A stretch of 64,000 nucleotides of DNA, from contig JAFFJZ010000040.1 of assembly GCA_018340375.1 (NCBI GenBank), positions 1,674,001 to 1,738,000 of the forward strand. Direction: 5' to 3'. The stretch is from Gonatopus flavifemur. Lineage: Eukaryota; Arthropoda; Insecta; Hymenoptera; Dryinidae. The position numbers were made by a program, and so were the translations under genes. This document shows positions 11,501-22,560 of this stretch, piece by piece (position 1 is the stretch's first letter; each line of letters starts with the position of its first letter). Under the pieces are notes generated by a model. The model worked only from the letters and a program-made list of their open reading frames with translations, ran no database searches and had not been told where the DNA came from.

Positions 11501-11922
11501 CACTCCGGAGGAAACAGAGAATTACCACGTCCCCGTCGTTGTTCCTGGGTAGCGCTAAGAGTAGTTCATCAATAACTTCGACGGTCCATACCTTGCACCC
11601 CAACGGGCGGAAAGGGGTCCATGAGCAGTGTTTCGTAAAGAGTTTGAAACCAGCTTTCCCATTCCATGATAAAAAAATGGGAGTCCCGTTTAAAAAAACC
11701 ATCTTGACCTAAATGACCTTCCAAATTACCTCTGAGTGATTTTTCAAGGTCAGCGCCACACTTCCCCCTTGGAACCCTAAACTTTTCATCTGGAACATTT
11801 TTCTCCATCTCCACTAGTTTCCGAGATATTTGACTATATCACTTCAAATGGACCACCCTGTATAGAGTTATACCTAAAATGTTTGCTTCCTTATTTCAAG
11901 AAAAATAACCTGCCCCTCAATA

Positions 11923-12249
11923 CGCGAATGTGTTTCTTCGAAACATACCAATGTGTCCGAACGGTGCGAAGGCCCGAGGATGCCCGAGGATTCCTTAAGT
12001 TCTGTTACCGCGGTCAAACGCGTTTCCGTAAGAGACCGTTATCCCCACTCTGCGGGGTGTATCTCTCTCTCCCTCGCATCCGTAGCGAAGCCTACAATAC
12101 TACAACATATCAAGCGCCATCTATCATAAGTGAGGGGGACCTTTGAATGAATTTAGAATAGCATGATACAAAATCGAAGTGTTCTAAAACTTATTTGTCC
12201 ACCTAATACCATATGACTAACACCTCGTGAATTGAATATTTTCAAAATT
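11923..12249. other. Target region right of Copia; no gene seen
   Basis: Begins with the CGCGA target duplication. Moderately GC-rich for the window (AAGGCCCGAGGATGCCCGAG). No reading frame with recognisable features. Confidence 0.5.
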
Positions 12250-12770
12250 TCATGACATTCAGATGATACAGCCATAGGGAAGGCGTGCTTCCAAAATATT
12301 GTCAAATAACGCGGGTTGCAAAAAAAATTTTTCCACAGTTTGCAATCGATTAGGATGAAACTCGTATAGGATCATTATCGGATCATAACTAGAACGTTGT
12401 ATAAGTTTCATCGCAATCGAATAATAGAAAGCGAAGATATGCGCGATCGCAAAATCACGACTTCGAATAACATTTTTTCTTGCCCCTCCCGTTCTTCTGT
12501 AAGAATCAGGTTGAAATTTATATAGGACCATTATCAACGCTACATGTAACCGTGGTCAAAATATGACGATCGAATAATAGGAACGGAAAATATCCCCGGT
12601 CGCAAAATGTGCACATACACCTACAGACGGACAGACACAGAACCAAAATCGTTCCCCGAGCTGGGAGAAACATTTTGATGTAAAAGATTTTCGTCTTGGA
12701 GACAAAACAATTGTCGGTTCCCGAAAACAATCACAAAGTTTCCCTCTAACGAGGAAGCAAAATGATCCAT
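12250..12770 (-). repeat. Dispersed repeat, copy 1
   Basis: Matches in reverse orientation the repeat at about 58090-59220. Shared landmarks are a GCTTCCTCGTTAGAGGGAA-like end, a gcaaacgcgtatatc-like block, and AACTTCAACCTGATTC-type phrases. No coding potential recognised. Confidence 0.7.
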
Positions 12771-12883
12771 GCATGGTCAATATATAAACTATGTATAATT
12801 CATATACAATTCATACACGATACCATGTGAGATCCACATGTGAGTATATTATCCATATAAGAACAAAATATGACCCATGTCAA

Positions 12884-12960
12884 CATCATCATGAAGTAAT
12901 CAGTCTTACCACTAGTTCGATGAAATCCTCCAACCCTGTCTATTGTCGGCCAAACATACC
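12884..12960 (-). repeat. RTE-like non-LTR 3'-end fragment
   Basis: Reverse complement of the 3' tail also seen at 20960-21042 (ATAGACAGGGTTGGAGGATT ... GATTACTTCATGATGATG). A 5'-truncated scrap. Confidence 0.7.
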
Positions 12961-13616
12961 ATACATAAAGTATATCACCATATGCAACGACCCATATATG
13001 AAGTACATAACGCTATACATAAAAATTATGTAGAGAGCATATGGGTCATTCCACGTGGTTTTTACACTGAAATTTTAGAATTCAATGGGATAATTTTTTT
13101 TCGATTCTTGGTCAGAAAATATTCGATACGTATTTTTTCTTTTTGTTTTTCAAAGCTTTTTTTCGAAAATATGATTTTTTGAAAATCTAACGCACTTGAA
13201 ATCTCCTAATTTTCGAGCACTCATTACTCGAAATCTGTTTGTTGTATCAAAAATTTTCACAGACATGAAAGTTAGGATGTTTTCTCTAGTTTCCAATTCT
13301 TTGAGTTTCATAATCAGTATAATTAATGTTCATTAAGAATTTTCCAATTAAAGAACAAAAAGTGAAATTTCTCAATATAAGGTAGTTTTGATTTTGTTCA
13401 TATTTTCACACATTGATCTGTGAACAATAACGAAAATTTAGCAATTTTTTTTATGATGGCAAGTATTATAGTTCCCGAGTTATGAATTTTTTTGTGGCCG
13501 CGTTCGAGTCAGATACCGCGCGCGCGGAGCGATACCGTGCACCGTGTGTCGTGTGTCGTGCCGTGAAGCATCACATCTTCCATCCTTGAAACAAGGCTAG
13601 CTAAAAGTTAATTGTA

Positions 13617-13897
13617 CACTGAGAAAAATGAAATGTAAAAATCACCATGATTTCGTATATTTTTCACCCGTAAAATGATGTAAAATGAAGCCAGCCTTAC
13701 ACAGGTGAAAAATACTTTCTTTTACGGTAAACCTAACCTATTGATCTATTTTTCACCTCATCCTTTGGTTTTATTGAACAATCGAATGGTATTTGTTACC
13801 TCCGTTACTATGACAACCTCGAAAATAATGTATATTCTACCGTAAAGTGCATTACCTCATCAAAAGGTAATTTCCACAATGTTTATTTTTCTCAGTG
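13617..13897. mobile_element. CACTGAG MITE in left palindrome arm
   Basis: 281 bp, CACTGAGAAAAATGAAATG ... TTTATTTTTCTCAGTG, TA on both sides. Word TTTTCACC/GGTGAAAA recurs inside. Mirror copy at 14006-14286. Confidence 0.85.
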
Positions 13898-14005
13898 TAA
13901 GTTCTTATATATAATACGTTGGATGAATATCTACTTGTTTTCCTATAGTGGTGCGAACGAGCAATCACAATGAGTGTCACCTTTGCAGTACGAACCAAGA
14001 ACTTA

Positions 14006-14286
14006 CACTGAGAAAAATAAACATTGTGGAAATTACCTTTTGATGAGGTAATGCACTTTACGGTAGAATATACATTATTTTCGAGGTTGTCATAGTAACG
14101 GAGGTAACAAATACCATTCGATTGTTCAATAAAACCAAAGGATGAGGTGAAAAATAGATCAATAGGTTAGGTTTACCGTAAAAGAAAGTATTTTTCACCT
14201 GTGTAAGGCTGGCTTCATTTTTCATCATTTTACGGGTGAAAAATATACGAAATCATGGTGATTTTTACATTTCATTTTTCTCAGTG
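14006..14286. mobile_element. CACTGAG MITE in right palindrome arm
   Basis: Reverse complement of the copy at 13617-13897, same 281-bp length, TA on both sides. It must have been present before the arms duplicated, or have been spread by conversion. Confidence 0.85.
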
Positions 14287-14860
14287 TACAATTAACTTTT
14301 AGCTAGCCTTGTTTCAAGGATGGAAGACGTGATGCTTCACGGCACGACACACGGTGCACGGTATCGCTCCGCGCGCGCGGTATCTGACTCGAACGCGGCC
14401 ACAAAAAAATTCATAACTCGGGAACTATAATACTTGCCATCATAAAAAAAATTGCTAAATTTTCGTTATTGTTCACAGATCAATGTGTAAAAATATGAAC
14501 AAAATCAAAACTACCTTATATTGAGAAATTTCACTTTTTGTTCTTTAATTGGAAAATTCTTAATGAACATTAATTATACTGATTATGAAACTCAAAGAAT
14601 TGGAAACTAGAGAAAACATCCTAACTTTCATGTCTGTGAAAATTTTTGATACAACAAACAGATTTCGAGTAATGAGTGCTCGAAAATTAGGAGATTTCAA
14701 GTGCGTTAGATTTTCAAAAAATCATATTTTCGAAAAAAAGCTTTGAAAAACAAAAAGAAAAAATACGTATCGAATATTTTCTGACCAAGAATCGAAAAAA
14801 AATTATCCCATTGAATTCTAAAATTTCAGTGTAAAAACCACGTGGAATGACCCATATATG

Positions 14861-15214
14861 CATTTACTTTAATCATATATGTGGCATATATGTACCATAC
14901 ATGATTCGTTTTGACTACTACGGTATTTGATAATCAATATGGGTAGTCAGTGTTCATGAGTAGGATTGTCCAATTTTTGAAATATCTATTCTTTTTTAGA
15001 CAGAATATATCAATTTTGTATCGATGTTTGATGAGAATCGATAGGAATTAGGTATATTTTTCATAAAAACGAAACGATTCTGTGATAATTAGGGATTTTT
15101 TCATATTCTACGAGTTCAAAAATTTCCATAAAGATTCTGCATTATCAGACCAATATTTATTTTGAATATATTCAACAATTTGTCTGTGATATTCGAGCGA
15201 TAATTACCACTCAA
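14861..15214. other. Palindrome flank; no gene seen
   Basis: CATATATG words continue to about 14910 and mirror those at 12780-13036, so the palindrome may sit in an older CATATG-type repeat. The rest is featureless AT-rich DNA. Confidence 0.4.
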
Positions 15215-15850
15215 GGGGTATGGTCACTGTAGAAGCATCAATATAAGGAACATATCCATCATTCTTTTTGGTATAGAAAAATTATTTATTTCAAAAGTAA
15301 TGATATTATATGTTTAATACACATGTCAAAGTAACAAAAAAGTTACATGTGAAAGTTAAACGCGTTTTTCTCGAAATCACTTTTTAAATTGGTCTTAGAA
15401 ATCGCTTCAACAATTTTTGTCACATTGACTTCCAATTTTAACAGCATCTTTCTAATACAATTTCGGAAAGAAACGAAAAATGGTGGACGTTTGAAGTTGA
15501 AGATAGAATTTTCGATGCAAAATTTTCATACTGAAGTGCTCATAAAATAAAAAGTTTCTAATTAATCAGAAAATCTGTACGTGTTTCTCTGCGAAACTGT
15601 GGTAGAAGGAGGCTGTTGAAATTTGAAATCAATCGGGCTAAAATTCTTCAAACGATTTGTAACGCCAATTTATTAAGTGGTTTCAGGAGAAACGCGTTTA
15701 AAGTTCTTACGTATTTCTTTTTGGTTTGAAAAAAATGTTTGTTGTTATTGTGACATGTGCACTAAATATATAATATAATCACTAATTCTTGTATACCAAG
15801 AAAATGATGAATATGTACCTCACGTTGATGCTTTTACAGTGACCATCCCC
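15215..15850. mobile_element. MITE with GGGGTATGGTCACTG ends
   Basis: 636-bp fold-back. The left GGGGTATGGTCACTGTAGAA mirrors the right ...TTTTACAGTGACCATCCCC. Arms also share the blocks AACGCGTTT and CATATCCATCATT. Target duplication unclear. Ends resemble the TTAA-flanked composite at 20456. Confidence 0.7.
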
Positions 15851-15954
15851 AAGGAAGATTCAGAAACGAATTTTTTCCGGTATAAACACATTCATCGAAT
15901 GATCAGTTTCAGTCAACAAACTCCAATTGTATATTGCAGATGAACTAGCATCCA

Positions 15955-16213
15955 CACTCAGAGAAAAGAAGTTGCTGAAACAGCAAACCTCGAAAATTTG
16001 CTTTGCTGATATGGCAAAACTTGTTGCTGAATTAGCAAAAATTTGCTATTACAGCAAAAACCTTGCTCTTTTAACAAGCGCTTGCCATTCAGGAATCCGG
16101 AATTGTAAATATACAAACGGCTAGAAAATTTTGCTGAATTAGCAAATATCTTGCTAATTTAGCAAAACAAATTTTTCGGAATCGCTTCTTCAGCAAGAAT
16201 TTTTGTCTGCGTG
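15955..16213. mobile_element. MITE made of TTGCT/AGCAA words
   Basis: Ends CACTCAGAGAAAAG / GTCTGCGTG. The interior is an array of TTTGCT and AGCAAA in alternating orientation (TTGCTGAAACAGCAA, TTGCTGAATTAGCAA). Same word family as 19338-19707. Confidence 0.7.
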
Positions 16214-16662
16214 CATTATCGCTAGCCGGGCGTTGTTTACACATTTATATGGTCGAAAACTTTTGATATTTCTGGCTTACGAGGAAACACAAAACTTTAT
16301 GTGATGAATTTTCTTCCATTGTAAATGAAAAAGTGTAATAAAAAATCGCAACTTTTGATTAAAGAGAAACACATTTTCTCATTTTCCTTCTCAAATAAGA
16401 TCCGAAATTTTTTTCACTGATCCAAAAATGCAACAATGCGATTTCAAAATTGACTTTTGAGAAGGACATTCACGAACGACAAAAACGCATGCTTTAAACT
16501 TTCAGATAACGTTAATTATGTGGAAAGTTGAGGAAACAAAGTTGGCTGCCATTTTGATGAATGGGAAACCTTGCTGTTACGACTTTTAAATTTCAAAAAT
16601 GAAATTGTGATATGCTGTTTTATATTTGCACAAGGCTCAAATTTGTTTCCCAATAGAATAAT
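16214..16662. other. No gene seen
   Basis: AT-rich filler; no inverted repeat or open frame of note. Confidence 0.4.
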
Positions 16663-16858
16663 GAGGTAAGTGAGGGTAGTAAGGCCTAGCTAAGGAAGAT
16701 TTAAAATGAAATAAAAACTACTTATCGGTATCAACGATGCACCATCTCCTAATGTTAGTTGCCTACAAGTATAATCTTGAGACATCCATCATTTTGAATA
16801 GCATTTCCATTACTCAGGCCTCATTGGCCAATTGGCTCTATCACCCTCACCTACCTTA
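16663..16858. mobile_element. Short MITE with GAGGTAAGTGAGGGT ends
   Basis: About 20 bp of inverted ends (GAGGTAAGTGAGGGTAGTAA vs TAAGGTAGGTGAGGGTGATA) and a shared inner AGGCCT block. No duplication assigned. Confidence 0.5.
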
Positions 16859-16982
16859 TATGTCATTGATGGAGAACGTTTGCTATGATCAATCTGGTGG
16901 TAAAAAACGCTGACAGTAAAACGAGAAGATACTACAAGCACAGGGAGACACTTTGGTGCATTCACGGATAAAAATCCACCTT

Positions 16983-17234
16983 CACTGAGAGAAAGGTACC
17001 TAGTTGAGACAACTAAATGTTAGTTGCCGCAGCTAGATTTTTATTCACGCTAGCTAGACTCTAGTTGGGGTAAATAAAGGGCTAGCTGTCTGAAATATGG
17101 ATAAAATGGTTTATTCAATGGGAATAAAAAATACAGTTGCAACAAATAAAATTTACCGAGCACAACTAAATTTTTATTTACAGTTACTAAATTTCCTAGC
17201 TGTCGAATATTTGAATAGACTCATTCTTTCAGTG
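16983..17234. mobile_element. MITE made of CAACTA/TAGTTG words
   Basis: Ends CACTGAGAGAAAG / CTTTCAGTG. The interior repeats CTAGTTG, CAACTAA and GCTAGCT in both orientations. Flanks are not a clean TA pair. Confidence 0.6.
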
Positions 17235-17850
17235 TCCGACTTAATTTTCATCTGATGATGAATTTTGTTTTTAAACAATCGAAAACAGTTCCAGTTTAAT
17301 GTGACATTGTAAATTTCTTGTAACATTCAACTCATGTTAAAAACCATTTGAATTAATGTCTCAGTGTAACGGTTCAAAAATATCGTTGAATCATGTGCTA
17401 AATTCTATCAAGGATCAATGACAGCAATATATCCAATAATTCGCAGTTAAATTTTATACAATTTTTTTTTACACCGTACAGCAGTTTGTAATTGAAGCAT
17501 CTGTACATCACCACATGGTTCTGAAGTTTGAATTATTTATTGCAACGGAATTATAAACGAATAAGGAAACTCTCAACTGTTGAAGACTCTAAACCTTGCA
17601 GTGCATCTTTTAAACGATGTTCCCAGTTCCAAGGGATTAATCCGACAAGACAGACACCAATGATTTTTCAGATTTAATCGTTGCGTTCCTATAAACGATT
17701 CAAGGATCGTTGCGTTCCTATAAACGATTCAAGCTTCAAATCCCGATAAACACCGGTTATGAAATGAGAATTATCTAATGCATGGAAAAATATTTTTGGC
17801 TTTACCAACTAACTTTGACCTGTAATAATAATATATTAAATATCTTAGTA
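17235..17850. other. No gene; 28-bp tandem duplication
   Basis: Mostly featureless. ATCGTTGCGTTCCTATAAAC followed by GATTCAAG is present twice in tandem at about 17679-17735. Confidence 0.5.
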
Positions 17851-18207
17851 CAGTGTTCAGACAGAACTGGAATTCCGGGAAATTCGAGAAAACTCGGGGA
17901 AATGAAAATTGGACTCAAAACAACGGGAATTCTCAGAGAAATTATCAAAAATTCCCAAAAACCTGGAAATCTCAGGGAAATCATTAGAATTTTTTCAAAA
18001 TAAACATTTGTTCATTTATTCTATTTTTCATTCTCTACAACATATTTTCTTAATTTTTAATTGTGGAATCTTAGAAATTATACACTGAGGAAAAAATGTT
18101 TAGGGACACATTCATGATCCGACGATTTCTGGAAATTAGAATTTTACTCAGGGAAATCACAGGGAAAACTCAGGGAAATTGATTGAACAAAACTTGTCTG
18201 AACCCTG
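17851..18207. mobile_element. hAT-like MITE of GGGAAA words
   Basis: Inverted ends CAGTGTTCAGACA / TGTCTGAACCCTG, with TAGTA directly on both sides. The interior repeats CGGGAAATTC/CAGGGAAATC units. Only 5 bp of duplication is visible rather than 8. Confidence 0.6.
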
Positions 18208-19337
18208 TAGTACCTACAGGACAGCTAACTTCTTGGCAAAATTAGCCAATCTTTCGCTGATGAATCTGAAAATATTGCTACGGGAGCTAAAAAAATGACT
18301 GTCCTTCTCAAGGTTGATTGGTTTTTGCTATGCGGAGTGAATAAAATCTTCAACATTCAATGAAATATTCTCATACAAACCAATAGCTCATATCAAGTTC
18401 TATTAATTCCAATAAAACACATCTGTTCCATGGGTTAATCCTCGATTCGATCCCATAGATAACAGGTTTCGATTAGTTCTAATTCATTTTGAATCGCTAC
18501 ACTGTTAGAAAAATCTGCTTGACACTTCATAAGCATCACTTGGAGTCTGTTGCCTGGACTTTTCATCCTCAGTGCCGATGTTCGAAAGCCACGATGTTTT
18601 TTTATTTTTAAAAATATTTACTTTATATCTACATTTTGTCAAATCCAATAAATATTATATATAAAGACAAACATGTTTGCAAACATCACCCATTCCTGTT
18701 CCGCGAGCTGAAAACTCACAGCAATTATTTCATCGATTCTAATGATGTACATTTCGTATGAGACAAGTTTTGGTCTAAACGTTTATGATGCTTTTCTGAA
18801 AAATTGATTATAACGTCTACACTGCTGAACTTTTTTAAATTTGGCACGCAGTACATTTTTACTTTGCTGTCACGGCTTTCCATCACCAAAGCGATTGCAA
18901 CAAACGTTCTATATCAATAACATATATTACTCTAGCAATGAAACATTTGGGCTTTAGGCAAATACAACATATTTCAATTTTGATGGTCGCAACAACAAGG
19001 TTTTTCATAGTCATCAAAGTGACACCAAATTCTTTTCTATTAACTTTTGATATAATTATGTTACCTAGAAGTTTCAAGATTACACTTTTATCACATAAGC
19101 ATTTTCGAAAATGATATGTTGAAGACATCGTCATCAAGCGTTTCACCTCGCGTACGCTTGCAGCAGAATATTTCCGTCCTTTACACGGTGAGTAGTGTTT
19201 CGGTCTCGTCTTGTTGAGGTTTTCGTCGAGATTTTCCGTATCCTCAAGATTCTTGATCTTACAAGTATTGTCTCCGTCTCGGAGAATGATTGTTTGTCTC
19301 GTATTGTACACATAAAATTCCAATTCAGCGATAGACA
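18208..19337. other. No gene seen
   Basis: A minus-strand open frame of 161 codons overlaps 18883-19368 but runs into a MITE and has no recognisable features. I treat the region as intronic filler. Confidence 0.4.
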
Positions 19338-19707
19338 CACGGAAAGAAAAGATTTGCTGACGCAGCAAATCGAGGTATTATATATAGAATAGCAAAATTT
19401 TTTGCCGACCTAGCTAAAAATTTGCTATAACAGCAATCGTGTTAGCTACGACAGCAATTTTTTAGCTGTGGCAGCAAAAAATGTTTGCTCCGCCAGCAAA
19501 TTTTCAGTATTATATACAGAATAGCAAACAAATTTTGCTGGAATAGCAAACATTTTTTGCTGCCACAGCTAAAAATTCGCTGTCGCAGCTAACAAGATTG
19601 CTGGAACAGCAAATAGTTTGCTGTCACCGCAAAAAATTTGCTGCTCTGGCAAAAGGAACCCAGCAAAAGTAGATTTCGCTGCCACAGCGAATTCATTTTT
19701 CTCCGTG
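19338..19707. mobile_element. MITE made of TTGCT/AGCAA words, second copy
   Basis: Ends CACGGAAAGAAAAG / TTTTTCTCCGTG with CA on both sides. The interior is an array of TTTGCTG-N-CAGCAAA hairpins plus AGCTAA/TTAGCT variants. The phrase GTATTATATA(T/C)AGAATAGCA occurs twice. Confidence 0.8.
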
Positions 19708-20455
19708 CACTACAGAAATTGCTAATCCTCACAGTGGTCCATAAAGATACTACGTGGCATTGCACTTTGTAATACTTTAAATCACATAATCAGTGAATTA
19801 TATAGCTTATTCTACTGAAAACATATTAGAAACATGTGCTGCTATATTGAATAATGAACTCTACTATTTTCTAAAAGGGCACTTTTCTGCGTGTAGCTCT
19901 ATTTTATATTTCGATGGTCATAATGGAGCTAAGGTAACTACAAAATGGGGCCAGACTCAAATTCAGCTACATCTTTCTCTCAGTGCATGAACACACGCAC
20001 TTGTTTTCTCAATATTTCGCATGAGTTCTTTGCTGATGGGTAAACTGTATGCAATGACTGATCTCGGTGATTTTTTTGAATTATTTTCGATCTTTCTAAT
20101 CCTCATTGGGGACAGCTGTAGCGTGGAATAGTGACAAATCTAATGATTCTGAAAATTCATGTGGAATAGTGGATTTTCACCTATTTTCATGAACTTTAGA
20201 AACTTCGCGCGACCGGAATAGCATCAATACTTTTGATTGAGTTTTTTTCACATTCCCGGTCTTCTCGAATTGCAACTTTTCCGCGGTATAGCAACTTGCA
20301 AACAAAGTGAATTTGAATTTACCATCACTGTGAGAAATAACAATAAGACGATCAATCTTCGATATTTGCACTCCGAATTGTCGGTAAACTCACTACGAAT
20401 ATTCTTCAATCATCCTCTTTTGCTCTGAATTGATAGTCGTTTTTCTCAATATTAA
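19708..20455. other. No gene seen
   Basis: AT-rich; short open frames only, none with recognisable motifs. Confidence 0.4.
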
Positions 20456-20751
20456 GGGGTTACACCACAGTAGAAATTTCAAAAAATCAATTTTTTTATT
20501 GGGTTGAAAAGTCCTTTGAACCCTCTAAAATGAGAGACAAACCGTTTGATACCTGCCAGGAATCGTTTTCACTGAAATTTCAAGCTCTTTCTTTCGCCCC
20601 TTCCAACTGTTCCGAAACGATTAACTGCGGTAAATACACCTGCTTGTCGGGTACAACTTTATGTCTCATCATTCGATTTCTAACTTCTCTAATACACTAA
20701 TAGATGTTGTTAGAAACATTTTCAAGAATGTTGAAATTTTTTATTTCATCA

Positions 20752-21042
20752 GGTTCGAGAAGGTAAATGAAAAAAGAAGTCTCTTGAGACAGGTCGTGAA
20801 GAGAAGAAGTAATCTGATAGGACACACATTAAGGCATGATAGCTTATTGAAAACAATATTGGAAGGAAAAATGAATGGTAAAACTCGAAGAGGTAGACCT
20901 AGATTGAGTTACATGAAGCAAATTATACAAGACAAGGGTTGTCGTAGATATGCAGAAATTAAGCGGTTAGCAGATAATAGACAGGGTTGGAGGATTTCAT
21001 CAAACCAGTCATAAGACTGATTACTTCATGATGATGATGATC
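20752..21042 (+). pseudogene. RTE-like non-LTR retrotransposon 3' end
   Basis: The frame reads SNLIGHTLRHDSLLKTILEG, then KTRRGRPRLSYMKQI and RYAEIKRLADNRQGWR. This is the characteristic C-terminus of insect endonuclease-reverse transcriptase proteins (GHxLRH...GRPR...MKRLxxxRxxWR). It ends at a stop and a short ATGATGATGATG tail, as expected for an RTE-type 3' end. The RT and endonuclease domains are absent (5' truncation). Confidence 0.8.
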
Positions 21043-21330
21043 ACACGGAAAGAAATGGATTCTAAGGGATATAAGAAATATTATAAAGACAAGAATATTT
21101 TATACTAAGCATGAGGACAAGGATCTAGATTCTAACCACAAGTATACATTTATTATAAAGATGTTTACTTCGAGGTAATAAATGTATTTTTTACCCAGTA
21201 ATATACTATTTCATTGAAGGCAAGAAAAACGGTTAGTTCCTATTATAATATAGGATTCTCACAACTACTATCTCCGGATGCTTATAGTAAGGAAACAATA
21301 TTATGAAAAAAAAAAAAAAACAAATTACTT

Positions 21331-21396
21331 CGCCGGATGTGAACTCGGGCTCATAACGTCACAGTCGGTCACCTTGACCGCTCAGCTACCGACGCT
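21331..21396 (-). repeat. tRNA-derived SINE head or tRNA relic
   Basis: The minus strand has a box A (TAGCTGAGCGG) and a box B-like GAGTTCACATCC about 30 bp apart, followed by GGCGAAGTAA and a T-run. No foldable anticodon arm, so not a functional tRNA. Confidence 0.5.
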
Positions 21397-21746
21397 CGCT
21401 TGAGTACATAAGAATTGTAGCTGTACTTGAAGTACATCAGATCTTCAAACGATGTAAATTTCAAGAAACTTATGGTTCGCACTTGATTTTCGTTGAAAAG
21501 GGAGATTAAAATGATGATTGAAAGATGGTTATTCATCGTAACTATATATTTTGTTGGTCCTTACGATACTATTGATGGAATATCCATTTGATCACTGCAA
21601 GTAACCGAGATTCTTATGGATAAAATATGGATTCTAATGATAACTATATATTTTGTTGGTCAATATAATACTATTTTTAAAATCTGCATTTCATTACTGT
21701 AAATAACAGAGATTCTTGAGATTAAAATACAGATTTCAACGGTGAG

Positions 21747-21994
21747 CACTGTAAAAAAAATTTGTTGAATTCCAAACAAAAATGCTTGGAAATTTACAAA
21801 CTTGGTTTGGAAAAATAATTTCTGAACCTTTTTTGTAAATTGCGAAACAAAAGTTTGTGAATTTTCAAAAATCTTCGTGAAATCACAAAATTTTTTGAAT
21901 GTTTACAAACTTTTGTTTGGTAATTTACAAAAAAAGTTTGTGTAAAAAACTGCCAAACTTCTTTGGCAGTTTAGGAAGTATATGTTTTACAGTG
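21747..21994. mobile_element. MITE made of GTTTG/CAAAC words
   Basis: Ends CACTGTAAAAAAAATT / TTTTACAGTG, 248 bp, with AG on both sides. The interior repeats TTTACAAAC, GTTTGTAA and CAAACTT in both orientations. Confidence 0.65.
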
Positions 21995-22560
21995 AGTATA
22001 TTACTTTTATAATAAACATATTTTGACCGTAAGAATCTTGTATTTTAGGACTAAAGAAATAGTTAATGCCTCTAAGCATACAGATATTAACAGTTAGTAT
22101 CCACATTTCTGTAATACGGTCTGTATAATCCATTTCTCTCCGTGCAGGTTCGAAACACGAGTCAAAAATTTTAACACGTTTTTCTCGAAACCCGTTTTTT
22201 CAAATCGGCACGCAGCATAACTCAAACAATTTTCTATTTTTTCATTCCGAATTATTATCATATCTCTGAAACAACATTCCGCATAGAACTACGTAGCCGA
22301 TTTTCGATAAGTTAATTCTTCGATTTTTTAGGTACAAATAAGTGCACGTTTTTTAATAGTAAAATGAACTTTTTTTTCAAATGCTCGCCAATGTAAGAAA
22401 AATGAAATTGTCAAAATCCCCTACGTATTTAGTAATGTAGTTACTAATGTAGTTTGAGAAAAAACTTTTATTCCATTCTACATTAATTTTTGTTGCACTT
22501 CTACTGCATGCCCCGGAGCCCCTCCAAACAAAACCGTTTCGCAGAAACGGCTATTGAGCA

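Larger units (their letters stand above)
9474..11860 (+). mobile_element. DD41D Tc1/mariner-type element with long TIRs
   Basis: A 2387-bp element with CAGGGTG / CACCCTG ends and TA on both sides (9472-9473, 11861-11862). Terminal inverted repeats run about 389 bp (9474-9862) and 385 bp (11476-11860), unusually long for Tc1/mariner. The left Copia LTR supplies the empty site, confirming the ends and the TA duplication. It contains a broken transposase gene. Confidence 0.9.
4859..11922 (+). mobile_element. Copia-type LTR retrotransposon, full length but dead
   Basis: Two LTRs of 327 bp (the right one interrupted), an initiator-tRNA-Met-like primer site, then gag and pol in Copia order: zinc knuckle, protease, integrase, reverse transcriptase, RNase H. 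The flanking 5-bp duplication CGCGA (4854-4858, 11923-11927) proves the ends. By eye the LTRs differ at about 15 of 327 sites, so the insertion is not very recent. The right LTR was later hit by a DD41D Tc1/mariner element (9474-11860). Confidence 0.93.
9207..11922 (+). repeat. Right LTR of Copia, interrupted
   Basis: LTR sequence occupies 9207-9473 and 11863-11922. Removing the inserted element and one TA gives exactly 327 bp, matching the left LTR. A short purine stretch (TTAGGAGAG) precedes it. Confidence 0.92.
13037..14860. repeat. Giant near-perfect palindrome, arms ~870 bp
   Basis: The left arm (13037-13906) and right arm (13997-14860) are reverse complements with only a handful of mismatches by eye, around a 90-bp loop. 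Each arm contains the same 281-bp CACTGAG MITE and a GC-rich block with GATACCGCGCGCGCGGAGCG. Outer ends meet CATATG-rich DNA. No coding frame. It could form a long RNA hairpin if transcribed. Confidence 0.92.
21044..22144. mobile_element. CACGGA-type MITE, 1.1 kb
   Basis: Ends CACGGAAAGAAATGGATT / AATCCATTTCTCTCCGTG with CA on both sides. The interior repeats ATTCTTA / TATAAT and GATTCTNA words. It contains a nested MITE at 21747-21994. Confidence 0.7.

Noticed and set aside
13500..13560. GC-rich GCGCGCGCGG block as a CpG promoter
   Set aside because: It is part of the palindrome arm, duplicated at 14360, with no gene beside it.
15955..16213. Regularly spaced AGCAA repeats as a CRISPR-like array
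   Set aside because: Eukaryotic sequence; units are short, irregular and in both orientations inside a MITE.
18883..19368. 161-codon minus-strand ORF as a gene
   Set aside because: Runs into the MITE at 19338, no domain recognised, composition like surrounding non-coding DNA.
21331..21396. Functional tRNA gene
   Set aside because: A and B boxes only; no acceptor stem or anticodon arm can be folded.
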